Below, one piece after another: positions 34,046 to 42,213 of a stretch of 64,000 nt of DNA. How positions within the stretch are numbered: the first letter of the stretch is position 1; every line of letters begins with the position of its first letter. The stretch covers positions 98,133 to 162,132 of the forward strand of contig NZ_AUGY01000011.1 in NCBI RefSeq assembly GCF_000422905.1, written 5' to 3'. The notes beneath the pieces were generated by a model that worked only from the letters and a program-made list of their open reading frames with translations, was not told where the DNA came from and made no database searches. The stretch comes from Paenibacillus alginolyticus DSM 5050 = NBRC 15375 (GTDB lineage: Bacteria > Bacillota > Bacilli > Paenibacillales > NBRC-103111). A program made the position numbers and the translations under genes.

Positions 34046-34393
34046 CTACTTCTTCTTGACCTGCAGCCCGGCCGCAAAGTCCTCCAAAAAAGCGGCAATC
34101 GCCTCTTCATTGCGCCTGTAATAAGTCCATTGACCATAGCGTCGGGACTCCAGCAGTCCGGTTTTCTGCATGGAGGACAGGTACGAGGAGATGACCGACT
34201 GCGTCAGACCGGATTTTTCCTGAATGCTTCCCACGCAGACACCCCCAGGGAACTCTTCTTTGATAACGTTCGGCAGATTCTCGTTCATCTTTTCCGGCTC
34301 CCGCAGCCAGCAAAGGATGTTGAGGCGTGTCTCATTAGACAAGGCCTTCAGCACAGCAAGCATATCTTCATTTTTCAAATCCTCGACACCCAT
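34046..34393 (-). CDS. ArsR-family winged-helix regulator
   Basis: A 115-residue ArsR/SmtB-type repressor with AVLKALSNETRLNILCWL (dimer and first helices), the recognition region SGLTQSVISSYLSSMQKTGLLESRRYGQW, and a short C-terminal helix. The CVGS segment holds the only cysteine near the usual metal box besides CWLREP, so metal sensing is not evident. The start is uncertain: ATG 34393 has a close AGGA, and an upstream in-frame ATG exists at 34435. It precedes the OYE gene and is divergent from the GyrI-like gene. It probably responds to an electrophile or stress and represses OYE. Confidence 0.78.
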   Translation of the reverse strand: MGVEDLKNEDMLAVLKALSNETRLNILCWLREPEKMNENLPNVIKEEFPGGVCVGSIQEKSGLTQSVISSYLSSMQKTGLLESRRYGQWTYYRRNEEAIAAFLEDFAAGLQVKKK

Positions 34394-34565
34394 TCCTAGT
34401 TGGTTTGTTCCAAGTATACCAAAAGTACCGCTCATGAGAAATATGATAACCACATTAGTATTTATTCAGAGTGTGCAATCCGTGAAAAAGGTTTTTTCTG
34501 GAAAAAAGCGAATGTATTTAGCAGGATGTCTTCATCATGGATAATCGTGAAGGAGGAGAGTTTTT

Positions 34566-35087
34566 TTGCAAAAGACGATAGCTGTTGAGTTAGTTGAAGT
34601 GGCGCCTTTCAAGGCATTGGCAGTACGGACGGGGATGACACCTGACAAAAACGGGACGCGGGTGGCGTGGAACAAGCTTACAGCGCAGGTCCCCCTTAAG
34701 GATGAGAGACTCACTGATGGGCCCTCTGCGTATGTGTTCATTCAACAGGATCAATGGAGCAAGCAAGTCGATACGCTCTGGGTCGGACTGGCGGTTCGCG
34801 AGTTCGGAGATGTACCGGATGGCATTGAGACTCTGGAGGTAGGCGGAGGGCTCTGTGCGAGCGCCCGCGTATACGGGAATGAGGTGCACATGTGGCACGT
34901 ATATGATGCGATATTTGCGTGGCTAGACCAGTCGCCCGATTATGAGCTCGATCGTCGTGAAGGAGTATTCGGGATGGAGACGGTTCCGCTTGAACCGTTG
35001 AACGCTCTCACAATCCCTTATACGGAAATTGAAACATTCGACTTTACGATGCTTTACCCGGTGCGCAAGAAGTCAAATGGGGCATAA
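34566..35087 (+). CDS. GyrI-like / effector-binding-domain protein
   Basis: A 173-residue protein matching the stand-alone GyrI-like (SOUL/effector-binding) fold. The pattern VELVEVAPFKALAVRTGM at the start, the middle WVGLAVREFGDVPDGIETLEV, and a C-terminal IPYTEIETFDFTMLYPV are typical of AraC effector-binding domains without a DNA-binding part. It starts at TTG 34566 after AAGGAGGAGAG. Such proteins bind small hydrophobic molecules or hydrolyse cyclopropane-type compounds; the ligand here is unknown. It is divergent from the ArsR gene. Confidence 0.7.
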   Translation: MQKTIAVELVEVAPFKALAVRTGMTPDKNGTRVAWNKLTAQVPLKDERLTDGPSAYVFIQQDQWSKQVDTLWVGLAVREFGDVPDGIETLEVGGGLCASARVYGNEVHMWHVYDAIFAWLDQSPDYELDRREGVFGMETVPLEPLNALTIPYTEIETFDFTMLYPVRKKSNGA

Positions 35088-35120
35088 TATTATAGTTTCC
35101 CATTATGGGATTCGTAATTT

Positions 35121-35162
35121 AAAAAGCAAAACTCGCCAATACTGCGGTGAGTTTTGCTTTTT
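35121..35162. terminator. Bidirectional terminator
   Basis: A perfect 14-bp stem AAAAAGCAAAACTC / GAGTTTTGCTTTTT between the GyrI-like gene and the convergent SDR gene, with A and T runs on either side. Confidence 0.9.
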
Positions 35163-35185
35163 AATATGCTTTTTCGCAGGTATAG

Positions 35186-35947
35186 TTATTCAATTGTGTT
35201 TTTCATTGCCTTGTACATATTTGCTACATGTTCGTCGACTTCATCTCGTGACATGCGTAAGCGATTCACAGAAGTACCATATCCAATTTCCTGTTTACCT
35301 TCTTCTAATTCTTTGAAAATTCCATCTGCGAAGGCATCTAATGGTTCCGCATGCGTATGCAACCCCGCCCCACCTAAATCTGTATTCACGGCCGGAGGAG
35401 CAACTTCAATTACTTCTACAGACGTATCAGAAAGTTGATGTCTTAGACTTATCGTAAATGAATGGAGCGCCGCCTTTGTTGCTGAATAAATCGGAGCAAT
35501 CGCAAACGGTGTAAAAGCTAGCCCAGATGTCACGTTAATAATAGTTGCCTCTTCTTTTGTTGCAAAAAATGGAGCGAACAGCATAGAGAGATGGAAAGGT
35601 GCTTCAATGTTGGTTGTGATTTCTTTATTGAAATAACTCCAATTGTTCTTCGGATCCGCTTTTAACACATTAAAGCGTTGTTGGATCCCTGCATTGTTAA
35701 CTAACACATTCACTTCTGGATAGTTCGCTGTTACCCAGTCAAACAATGCTACACGCTCGGATTCAATATCCAAATTACTTACACGAGTAATAAGACTAGG
35801 GAATTTTTCTTTCGCATTTTGAAGTACAAGTTCACGTCGTCCGCAAATAATGACTTTATTTCCAGATTTTATAAAACGCTCAGCAAAAGCTAATCCTATT
35901 CCAGCATTTCCGCCTGTAATAAGTATTGTATTTCCTGAAAGTTTCAT
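35186..35947 (-). CDS. Short-chain dehydrogenase (DltE-like)
   Basis: A 253-residue SDR with cofactor motif TGGNAGIG, NNAGIQQRF, the catalytic Ser in NVTSGLAF and YSATKAALHSF. The C-terminal lobe holds EVAPPAVNTDLGG. The group includes DltE-like oxidoreductases of uncertain substrate. It lies 27 bases downstream of a MerR gene on the same strand and is probably co-transcribed from the MerR-type promoter at 36391. Base composition is more AT-rich than the flanking genes, so the pair may have arrived together. Confidence 0.87.
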   Translation of the reverse strand: MKLSGNTILITGGNAGIGLAFAERFIKSGNKVIICGRRELVLQNAKEKFPSLITRVSNLDIESERVALFDWVTANYPEVNVLVNNAGIQQRFNVLKADPKNNWSYFNKEITTNIEAPFHLSMLFAPFFATKEEATIINVTSGLAFTPFAIAPIYSATKAALHSFTISLRHQLSDTSVEVIEVAPPAVNTDLGGAGLHTHAEPLDAFADGIFKELEEGKQEIGYGTSVNRLRMSRDEVDEHVANMYKAMKNTIE

Positions 35948-35974
35948 TATAGTTCCTCTTCTCCATTATTTTCT

Positions 35975-36349
35975 TCACTCTTTTCTTTCCTGAGTGCGTT
36001 TCGTGTAACGTGTAATTTTTACGTCAATTCCTTTTATGGATTCTGTCATCAACGAAATCTCAGCTAGCACAGCTTGCTTGTGATTCTTCATCATTTCAAG
36101 TCGGAGATGGGTGGTGTTGTCTCCTTCTACGATCCAGTCTATATATTGCTTGATATCACTTATTGGCATGTGCGTGTTTTTTAAACAAATAACGGTTTTA
36201 AGTAGCGCCATTTGATCTTCTGAAAATAACCGCCTACCAGCTTTATCACGCTCGATTAATGGTAGTAGTCCTTTTTTTTCATAAAAACGTAACGTGGATT
36301 CTGGAATATTGAATTTGTCAGAAGCTTCGCTAATGGAACAATACTTCAT
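35975..36349 (-). CDS. MerR-family transcriptional regulator
   Basis: A 124-residue MerR protein with the winged-helix start SISEASDKFNIPESTLRFYEKKGLL, then RRLFSEDQMALLKTVICLKNTHMPISDIKQYI, and a dimerisation coiled coil at the C-terminus. No C-terminal cysteine cluster is seen, so it is of the small-molecule or stress type (AdhR-like). It precedes the SDR gene. Upstream is a promoter with a 19-base spacer and a dyad, as expected for MerR-type activation by untwisting, so it probably controls its own operon. Confidence 0.88.
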   Translation of the reverse strand: MKYCSISEASDKFNIPESTLRFYEKKGLLPLIERDKAGRRLFSEDQMALLKTVICLKNTHMPISDIKQYIDWIVEGDNTTHLRLEMMKNHKQAVLAEISLMTESIKGIDVKITRYTKRTQERKE

Positions 36350-36390
36350 CTGGAGGCCTCCAAATTTTATCTTTCATTGTCGACAAGACT

Positions 36391-36421
36391 ATCATACGTC
36401 TTAAACCAAGGTTTAAGTCAA
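36391..36421 (-). promoter_or_regulatory. MerR-type promoter with 19-base spacer and dyad
   Basis: On the minus strand: TTGACT (36416-36421), a 19-base spacer, TATGAT (36391-36396). The spacer holds the dyad TTAAACC-N2-GGTTTAA (36401-36416). The long spacer and central dyad are the hallmark of MerR-controlled promoters. Confidence 0.85.
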
Positions 36422-36572
36422 CACATTAACCAAAAAATATTTTAGTCTATCCCAAGAGCGGGACGAGCTATCCTTTGTATTGAGGGACCGGGCTGTAGTG
36501 GAGTGAATCGTGAAATTTCCCGAATTAAGATATAATACTGACTATCCATGATAGAGAGGGGATGAAAGGATA

Positions 36573-38204
36573 ATGCGCAAAGAGGGTCTTGTGACTAGCA
36601 TTCCGCTTCTTTGTATGGCTTTTGTCATGTTTGTAGCAACTTTCTGTTTCCCGTTACTCTCTTCTGCAGCTGAAGGTACACCATCCGAGATTCGTCAAGT
36701 GATTCGCGTTGCCGGCGATAACAGGTTTCCACCCTTCGAATTTGAGGCCAATGGTACGTTTCAAGGTTTTAACGTTGATATGATGAACGCGCTTTCCATC
36801 GAAACCGGGATCAAATTTGAGTTTTATCCGATGCCATGGAGTGAAGCGCTAAAGGCGTTGGAAGCGGGGCGGGTAGATGCCATTCAAGGGATGAAATACA
36901 GTAAGGAGCGTTCGTCTGTATACGCCTACTCCGAACCCTATTTCACAAGTACGCAGGCGATTTTCGTGTTGAAGGACAATTATTCTGTGTTCTCTCTGGG
37001 CGACTTGCAGCATCGGAAAACAGCCGTTCAGGAAGGCGATATTAGCGGCGAAGCGCTGCAACGGCTTCAAAATGCTGTTGTACTCGCGGAGGAAAATCAG
37101 GACAAGGCAATCAAGATGCTGCTGGATCACAAAGTGGACGCTTTTATCGGCAATCAAATTACCGGTCAGTATTTGCTGCAATCGAATGGCCAGCAGGACA
37201 AGGTGAAACTCGTCGGCGATCCGATCTCGCCTACCGACTATGGCATGGTTGTCCTGAAGCGGAACGAACAGCTGCTTGAGCCGATCAACGTTGGGCTGCG
37301 GAAAATCAAAACAAACGGAACTTACCCGAAAATCGAACGCAAATGGTTCGGCGAATATATTTATCCGTCACCTCGCAATATACGCGGCCTGCTTACTTAT
37401 TTTATTATCGGCCTTTTCGCCATAACCTGCGTGCTGCTCATCATTTTATGGTGGAATTTTACGCTGAAGAAAGAATTGAAGAAGCGCGTCGACACGTACA
37501 AAAAAACGCTGGACGAGCTTGCGCGTAAAGATAGGATGCAATCGTTAGGCCAATTAGTCGCAGGGATTGCCCACGAAATCCGCAATCCGATTACGTCCAT
37601 TTTATCCTATGCACAACTCCTGCCAACCAAATACGAAAACAAGGAATACCGCGAGTTTTTTGCGCAGCATGTGACTGGGGAAGTGATGCGGTTGAACCGG
37701 ATCGTCGGCGAACTGCTGGACTTCTCCCGTGACAAACCGCCTGAGAAAGCGACTTTCCACATCGGTGAAACCATTCAAGCCGTTGTGCTGTTGTTCCAGC
37801 AGTTGTTTGAAAAACAACGGATCGTCGTCCGGCTTGAAGTGCCGGAGACTTGCGTTGCTTGGGCGGATGCCCAGCAGATCAAGCAGGTGCTGATCAATTT
37901 GTTCAAAAATGCAATCGATGCCATGGAGGACGGCGGACAGCTGCAAATAAAGGCTTACAGCGATAGTCCTCATGTCATGATGACGATAGAAGATACCGGC
38001 CAAGGCATCGATCCCCAGGATTTGGCGAACATTTACGAACCTTTTTTTACGCGAAAAACCGGAGGGGTCGGGCTTGGGCTGTCGATTTGCTACCAGCTGA
38101 TGACCGAGAACAATGGGGGGATCGAAGTGGTGAGCAGGAAGGGAACCGGAACCAAGGTGACGTTGAAATTACCAGGTGAGCAGGAGGAAAACGAGCATGC
38201 ATAA
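36573..38204 (+). CDS. Sensor histidine kinase with solute-binding (SBP family 3) sensor domain
   Basis: A 543-residue kinase. It has a signal/anchor (about 8-30), an extracellular family-3 solute-binding domain (about 40-262) with VIRVAGDNRFPPFEFEANGTFQGFNVDMM, a membrane helix (about 271-295), a HisKA domain with H334 in GIAHEIRNP, and a HATPase domain with NAIDAMEDGG, DTGQGID and GGVGLGLSIC. The sensor resembles amino-acid binding proteins, so an amino acid or similar solute may be sensed directly. It overlaps the response-regulator gene by eight bases. Its partner is an NtrC-type sigma-54 activator, and a sigma-54 promoter drives the amino-acid transporter operon 4 kb to the left, a plausible target. 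Confidence 0.88.
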   Translation: MRKEGLVTSIPLLCMAFVMFVATFCFPLLSSAAEGTPSEIRQVIRVAGDNRFPPFEFEANGTFQGFNVDMMNALSIETGIKFEFYPMPWSEALKALEAGRVDAIQGMKYSKERSSVYAYSEPYFTSTQAIFVLKDNYSVFSLGDLQHRKTAVQEGDISGEALQRLQNAVVLAEENQDKAIKMLLDHKVDAFIGNQITGQYLLQSNGQQDKVKLVGDPISPTDYGMVVLKRNEQLLEPINVGLRKIKTNGTYPKIERKWFGEYIYPSPRNIRGLLTYFIIGLFAITCVLLIILWWNFTLKKELKKRVDTYKKTLDELARKDRMQSLGQLVAGIAHEIRNPITSILSYAQLLPTKYENKEYREFFAQHVTGEVMRLNRIVGELLDFSRDKPPEKATFHIGETIQAVVLLFQQLFEKQRIVVRLEVPETCVAWADAQQIKQVLINLFKNAIDAMEDGGQLQIKAYSDSPHVMMTIEDTGQGIDPQDLANIYEPFFTRKTGGVGLGLSICYQLMTENNGGIEVVSRKGTGTKVTLKLPGEQEENEHA

Positions 38205-39567
38205 ACCGAATTTGCTTATCATTGATGACGAAATCTCGATCTGCAAATCGTTGTCGTTTATTTTGGAAGACGAATATCAAGTGTATACATCCGTCGATCC
38301 TGACGAGGCGGTCGCTTTATTCGCACATCTTTCGTTTGCGATCGTGCTGCTGGATTTGCGGATCGGCATGAGGGACGGCATCGAGGTGCTGCGGACGATC
38401 AAGCAGCTGTCGCCTAAGACGGTCGTCATCATGATGACGGCGTACGGCAGCATCGCTTCCGCCGTTGAGGCGATGAAGCTCGGCGCTTTCTATTACGTGC
38501 AGAAGCCGATCGATATGGAGGAGCTCAAGGTGCTGAGCGGCAGAGCGCAGGAGCAGTATCACCTTCAATCAAGGGTGGAATGGTTGGACGGAGAAATCCG
38601 CAAAGCCTACGACGTGCACGGTTTGATTGGTGAAAGCGATCGGATGAAGCACGTGTTTACGCTTATCGATAAGGTGAAGAACATCGATTCTGGCGTACTG
38701 ATCCTGGGGGAAAGCGGGACAGGAAAAGAACTGGTCGCTCGTGCCGTTCATTTTGCAGGAGAGCGGCGGGAGCAGGTGTTTTCCACGATTAATTGCGCCG
38801 CGATTCCCGCTAACTTGATGGAGTCCGAGCTGTTCGGCTATGAAAAAGGCGCGTTTACAGGCGCAAATGTACGTAAAGCGGGTATTTTCGAAACAGCAGA
38901 TGGGGGCACCTTGTTTCTCGACGAAATTGGTGAGCTCGATATCGGATTGCAAAGCAAGCTGCTGCGGGTGCTGCAGGAGAAGACAGTGACGCCAATCGGA
39001 GGGCATAAGGAGAAACGGATCGATGTTCGGATTATTGCCGCAACGAACCGGGATTTGAAGAAAGAAGTGCAGCAGGGCAAGTTCAGGGAAGATTTGTATT
39101 ACCGGTTGAACGTTATTCCGATCCAGGTTCCGCCGCTCCGCGAGCGCAAGCAAGATATCCCGCTGCTAATCCGTCATTTTATGGATAAAATCGGCGGAAA
39201 AATGTCCAAGCAAATAAAGGGCATCTCGCAGGAAGCGATCAACCTGCTGAATGACTATCCTTTTCCCGGCAACGTGCGGGAGCTTCAAAACATTATCGAA
39301 CGTTCTATCGCACTCGCCGACGGCGAACATTTGACGATCCGAGATATGCCGATGGACCTTCAGCCCCAGCGCGGGCAAACGGCAGACGGTCGGCTCGTTC
39401 CTGTTTATGTGGGCGATACGGCCCTCGAAGCGGAGAGAAAGCTCATTTTGGCAACGCTTCGAGAGCTTGGCGGAAACCGCCGCAAAACGGCCGAAATGCT
39501 GGATATTGGCGAACGTACGCTGCGAGATAAGATGTCTAAATATAAAGAGGAAGGAGCATTCCCATAG
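38197..39567 (+). CDS. NtrC-type sigma-54-dependent response regulator
   Basis: A 456-residue response regulator. It has a receiver domain (1-120) with D53 as the phosphoacceptor in IVLLDLR and K in VQKP, an AAA+ domain with GESGTGKE, ESELFGYEKGAFTGA and LFLDEIGE, and a C-terminal Fis-type HTH (ILATLRELGGNRRKTAEMLDIGERTLRDKM). The start ATG 38197 follows GGAGG and lies inside the kinase gene. It should activate sigma-54 promoters when phosphorylated by the 36573 kinase. Targets are not adjacent; the 32487 promoter is the nearest candidate on the left. Confidence 0.9.
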   Translation: MHKPNLLIIDDEISICKSLSFILEDEYQVYTSVDPDEAVALFAHLSFAIVLLDLRIGMRDGIEVLRTIKQLSPKTVVIMMTAYGSIASAVEAMKLGAFYYVQKPIDMEELKVLSGRAQEQYHLQSRVEWLDGEIRKAYDVHGLIGESDRMKHVFTLIDKVKNIDSGVLILGESGTGKELVARAVHFAGERREQVFSTINCAAIPANLMESELFGYEKGAFTGANVRKAGIFETADGGTLFLDEIGELDIGLQSKLLRVLQEKTVTPIGGHKEKRIDVRIIAATNRDLKKEVQQGKFREDLYYRLNVIPIQVPPLRERKQDIPLLIRHFMDKIGGKMSKQIKGISQEAINLLNDYPFPGNVRELQNIIERSIALADGEHLTIRDMPMDLQPQRGQTADGRLVPVYVGDTALEAERKLILATLRELGGNRRKTAEMLDIGERTLRDKMSKYKEEGAFP

Positions 39568-39639
39568 GCTGTGGGATGGCCTCTTAAGGATAGCGCGTGG
39601 GAAAAAAAACGGATGAATCCACCTCTTCGGTCGAATGAT

Positions 39640-39822
39640 GTTGTAGAATGTACAACAATTTTGCCTAGATCCGGCTTTTATCCCTCTGATGTTGCATTAT
39701 GTACAACAATTCAGCCCCCTACAGGCCATTTCGCGACAAATGGGGTTCGAATTGTTGTACAAACTACAACTTCAGCATACAAAAAAGCCTTTGGGCGTGT
39801 GAATTGTTGTAGAAACTACAAC
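39640..39822. repeat. Cluster of four 17-bp palindromes (GTTGTA-N5-TACAAC)
   Basis: The units are at 39640-39656 (GTTGTAGAATGTACAAC), 39691-39707 (GTTGCATTATGTACAAC), 39754-39770 (GTTGTACAAACTACAAC) and 39806-39822 (GTTGTAGAAACTACAAC). Each is 17 bases and self-complementary at the arms. Start-to-start spacing is 51, 63 and 52 bases. The flanks (AATT on one side, TTCAGC or TTGGC/TTGCC on the other) are also shared, in both orientations. A fifth copy lies at 13650-13666. Confidence 0.82.
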
Positions 39823-39847
39823 ATTGGCAATCATGGTAGCCCATCTA

Positions 39848-39898
39848 AGCTGCTGAACGACTCCAAAATCGAAATTTAGAGTCGTTCAGCAGCTTTTT
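39848..39898. terminator. Strong terminator, 16-bp stem
   Basis: AGCTGCTGAACGACTC (39848-39863) pairs perfectly with 39879-39894, followed by TTTT. It separates the two-component operon from the convergent SGNH gene. Confidence 0.9.
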
Positions 39899-39943
39899 GA
39901 GGCGGCACAATGAATGAAAAGTCAGACCTGAGAACGGCTTTAA

Positions 39944-40555
39944 TCACAAACTTAACAAAAAAGGGATCGCCATATCCGCAATGCGTCGATGACCAGTCTC
40001 ATTCGGATGCAAGCCATCTGAAGTAAAGTGGGGCAGCGTCAGCTTATTAAGCCCGCTTTGTTCATAGAGATTAAGGACAGGAAGAGCGTACTGACGACCA
40101 ATATGCTGAATAGCTTCGACATAATCGGATAAACGGTGCCCGGCAGCGTTGATGTAAAAGATGTCATACCCATCTTTATCACGCTGCAGCGGTGTCCACA
40201 AACTAAGGCGGCAGCGCGGATTTTTCGTCAAAATATCTTCGATAAGGGTCGTGTAGGCTCCATAAAACGTATAAATATTGTTCGAACCGATATCGCCAAT
40301 CGGTTTATCCAAACGAAAATCATTCACTCCCGCGAAGATGGTGACGCAATCCAAGGAAGCATCTATCGATTTGCCCACATGTGTCGTGGCTCCGTAATCG
40401 CGGTCGCCTCCAGCCGTCATCGAACAGCCGCTTTTCCCATAATTGATCACGCTCGAAAAGCCAAGAGCAGATTGAATGTGAGGCTGATAGCCTCCTGCTT
40501 CTGTAATGCTGTCACCGAGTGTTCCCCAGGTTTTTCCTACCCACTTACTTTGCAT
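39944..40555 (-). CDS. SGNH/GDSL-type hydrolase
   Basis: A 203-residue SGNH hydrolase. It has block I GDSITEAGGYQPH with the nucleophile Ser, a GKSGCSM region, block III GVNDFR with Asn, and a C-terminal SDGLHPNETGHRRIA with the catalytic Asp and His. ATG 40555 follows GGGAG and lies 19 bases after the upstream gene's stop. There is no signal peptide, so it acts in the cytoplasm, perhaps on acetylated sugars or glycoside esters. It is co-directional with the FAD oxidoreductase gene and probably in one operon. Confidence 0.85.
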   Translation of the reverse strand: MQSKWVGKTWGTLGDSITEAGGYQPHIQSALGFSSVINYGKSGCSMTAGGDRDYGATTHVGKSIDASLDCVTIFAGVNDFRLDKPIGDIGSNNIYTFYGAYTTLIEDILTKNPRCRLSLWTPLQRDKDGYDIFYINAAGHRLSDYVEAIQHIGRQYALPVLNLYEQSGLNKLTLPHFTSDGLHPNETGHRRIADMAIPFLLSL

Positions 40556-40574
40556 TTCATGAATACTCCCTACA

Positions 40575-41981
40575 CTAACATTCTTCATCAAATGTAACGG
40601 CACCTACGGCAACGGGTTGATCCGAATCAGCTTTACCCGGCCGTTCACCGAGCCATGCACCCTGCGCGATCAGCTTGTTCTGCAGTTCTAAGATCGGAAC
40701 CTCGCGGAAACCTAGGCCGGCGAAGCTTGCCATAGCTGCCGCGACACCTGCGGCCTCTCCCATCGCAAAGCAGTTAGGCATGACGCGAAGCGAGCCTTGC
40801 ACAGGACGATCGGACGAGACGGAACGTCCGGCTACGATTAAATTCGATTTGCCTTTTGGAAGCATGCAGCGATAAGGTACGCCATGGGATTTGCCTTTTG
40901 GCAGATGCTTGATCGTCATCGTGCTGTTGGCGTTTGCCAAATGGATATCGATAAAGTAAGAATTGCGTGCGATATCGTCTTCGAATGTCCGCATCGATAA
41001 GAAGTCCTCGACTACGAGGGTATAGTCCCCCTGGATTCGGCGAGTTTCACGGATGCCGATTTGGTCGCCGGAATGAACGAGGAAGATATGCTCAAAGCCA
41101 GGCACATATTTACGTAAAAAGCGGATTTGCGTGTCAATTAGCTTCCGGCCCTCGATCGCGGCACGGGTCAAATCCTCCGCTTTCGTGCCGTCAATGTTGA
41201 AGATATGACCGAAATTAAAGCCGACGATTGAATCGGAAATCCAGGCCATGCCTGATATCCGCTTGCGTCCCTCCGGGAGGTCGCCATTTCGCTGCGCTTC
41301 AATGACGATGTTCTCCAGCTGACTATGCGCTCCTGTCTCCTGAAGGAACTGCTCATAGCGTGCCTTGTCTGCACCAGTAACCACATAGCACATGGTACCA
41401 GGTTGAAGCTCCCCTTGCTCTCCTCCAACTTGAAAAGGAACGCCTGCCAACGCAGCAAGATCCGCATCTCCGGAAGCATCGATGTATAGTTTGGCTTGGA
41501 CGACGGACCGTCCGGATTTATTGCTTATGACTAGTCCTGTAATCCGATCACCGTCCAGCAGTACCTGATCCGCCACAGTATGGAACAATACCTGCGCTCC
41601 GCTTGACTGTACTTCTGCGTCATATACGCGCTTAAGCGTTTCCACATCGATAGGAACCCAGTCCAGCTGCTCCTTGTAACGTCGCATAAAGTCATCACTG
41701 GCAGCGTGTTTCATCTTCTCGAGCAGATCAAGCCCGATGCCGCGAATGACCGGCTTTTCCCCATCGGTATAAGGGCAGAAGGCAGGAACTAGTGCAGCTG
41801 TCCCCATCCCGCCTAAGTAGCCTCTTTGCTCAATTAATAACGTATTAGCGCCATTGCGGGCTGCAGCAATTGCTGCTGCGATGCCTGATGCGCCGCCTCC
41901 AACGACAACCACGTCCGGGGTATAGCTAACAGGTAGGTTTTGTGATGGGATCGTAACGGTTTGCATGTTCAACTTCGTCAT
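40575..41981 (-). CDS. FAD-dependent oxidoreductase (FAD_oxidored family)
   Basis: A 468-residue flavoprotein. It has the FAD motif PDVVVVGGGASGIAAAIAAARNGANTLLIEQRGYLGGMGT, then YIDASGDADLAALAG and GIRETRRIQGDY, and a C-terminal SVSSDRPVQGSLRVMPNCFAMGEAAGVAAAMA. This family (often annotated near FixC or xanthan-lyase-like fusions) is common in polysaccharide-use clusters, but its reaction is unknown. ATG 41981 follows AGGAGG nine bases upstream. It is divergent from a LacI-like regulator, which is the likely repressor. The leader contains tandem TGCATTTG repeats. Confidence 0.83.
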   Translation of the reverse strand: MTKLNMQTVTIPSQNLPVSYTPDVVVVGGGASGIAAAIAAARNGANTLLIEQRGYLGGMGTAALVPAFCPYTDGEKPVIRGIGLDLLEKMKHAASDDFMRRYKEQLDWVPIDVETLKRVYDAEVQSSGAQVLFHTVADQVLLDGDRITGLVISNKSGRSVVQAKLYIDASGDADLAALAGVPFQVGGEQGELQPGTMCYVVTGADKARYEQFLQETGAHSQLENIVIEAQRNGDLPEGRKRISGMAWISDSIVGFNFGHIFNIDGTKAEDLTRAAIEGRKLIDTQIRFLRKYVPGFEHIFLVHSGDQIGIRETRRIQGDYTLVVEDFLSMRTFEDDIARNSYFIDIHLANANSTMTIKHLPKGKSHGVPYRCMLPKGKSNLIVAGRSVSSDRPVQGSLRVMPNCFAMGEAAGVAAAMASFAGLGFREVPILELQNKLIAQGAWLGERPGKADSDQPVAVGAVTFDEEC

Positions 41982-42000
41982 GTGAATGTTCCTCCTAAGG

Positions 42001-42066
42001 TTTTGCTTCTGCAAAACTGCATTTGTACTCATTTGCATTTGAACTCATCTGCATTTCATTTGCAAA
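42001..42066. repeat. Tandem 16-bp repeats (TGCATTTGNACTCATY) with inverted TTTTGC/GCAAAA
   Basis: Units at 42018-42033 and 42034-42049 differ at two positions. A partial third copy follows (TGCATTTC at 42050) and then TGCAAAAG. A flanking inverted repeat TTTTGC-N4-GCAAAA lies at 42001-42016. They fall in the 5' leader or promoter of the FAD gene and may be operators for the divergent LacI-type regulator. Confidence 0.6.
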
Positions 42067-42213
42067 AGCTCAGTATTGAGTGTCATTGCTTTCATTATAG
42101 ATTCCTAGCAGGGAGGAACTAGTTTAATTTTAGTTTAATCAAAAAAGAGGACGTGATATGATTACTAAACGAATAACAAATCCGGACTACTATAGGATCG
42201 AGGTGCAGTCTAT

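Larger units (their letters stand above)
39568..39943. other. 376-base non-coding stretch with palindrome cluster
   Basis: No gene. It holds four copies of a GTTGTA/TACAAC palindrome (39640-39822) and a strong terminator (39848-39898). The small open frames have no ribosome binding sites. Confidence 0.75.

Noticed and set aside
39640..39822. CRISPR array
   Set aside because: The units are short palindromes in both orientations with unequal 34-46-base gaps, unlike identical direct repeats, and no cas genes are present.
39571..39879. 102-residue open frame over the palindrome cluster
   Set aside because: It is made of the repeats and the terminator, with no ribosome binding site.
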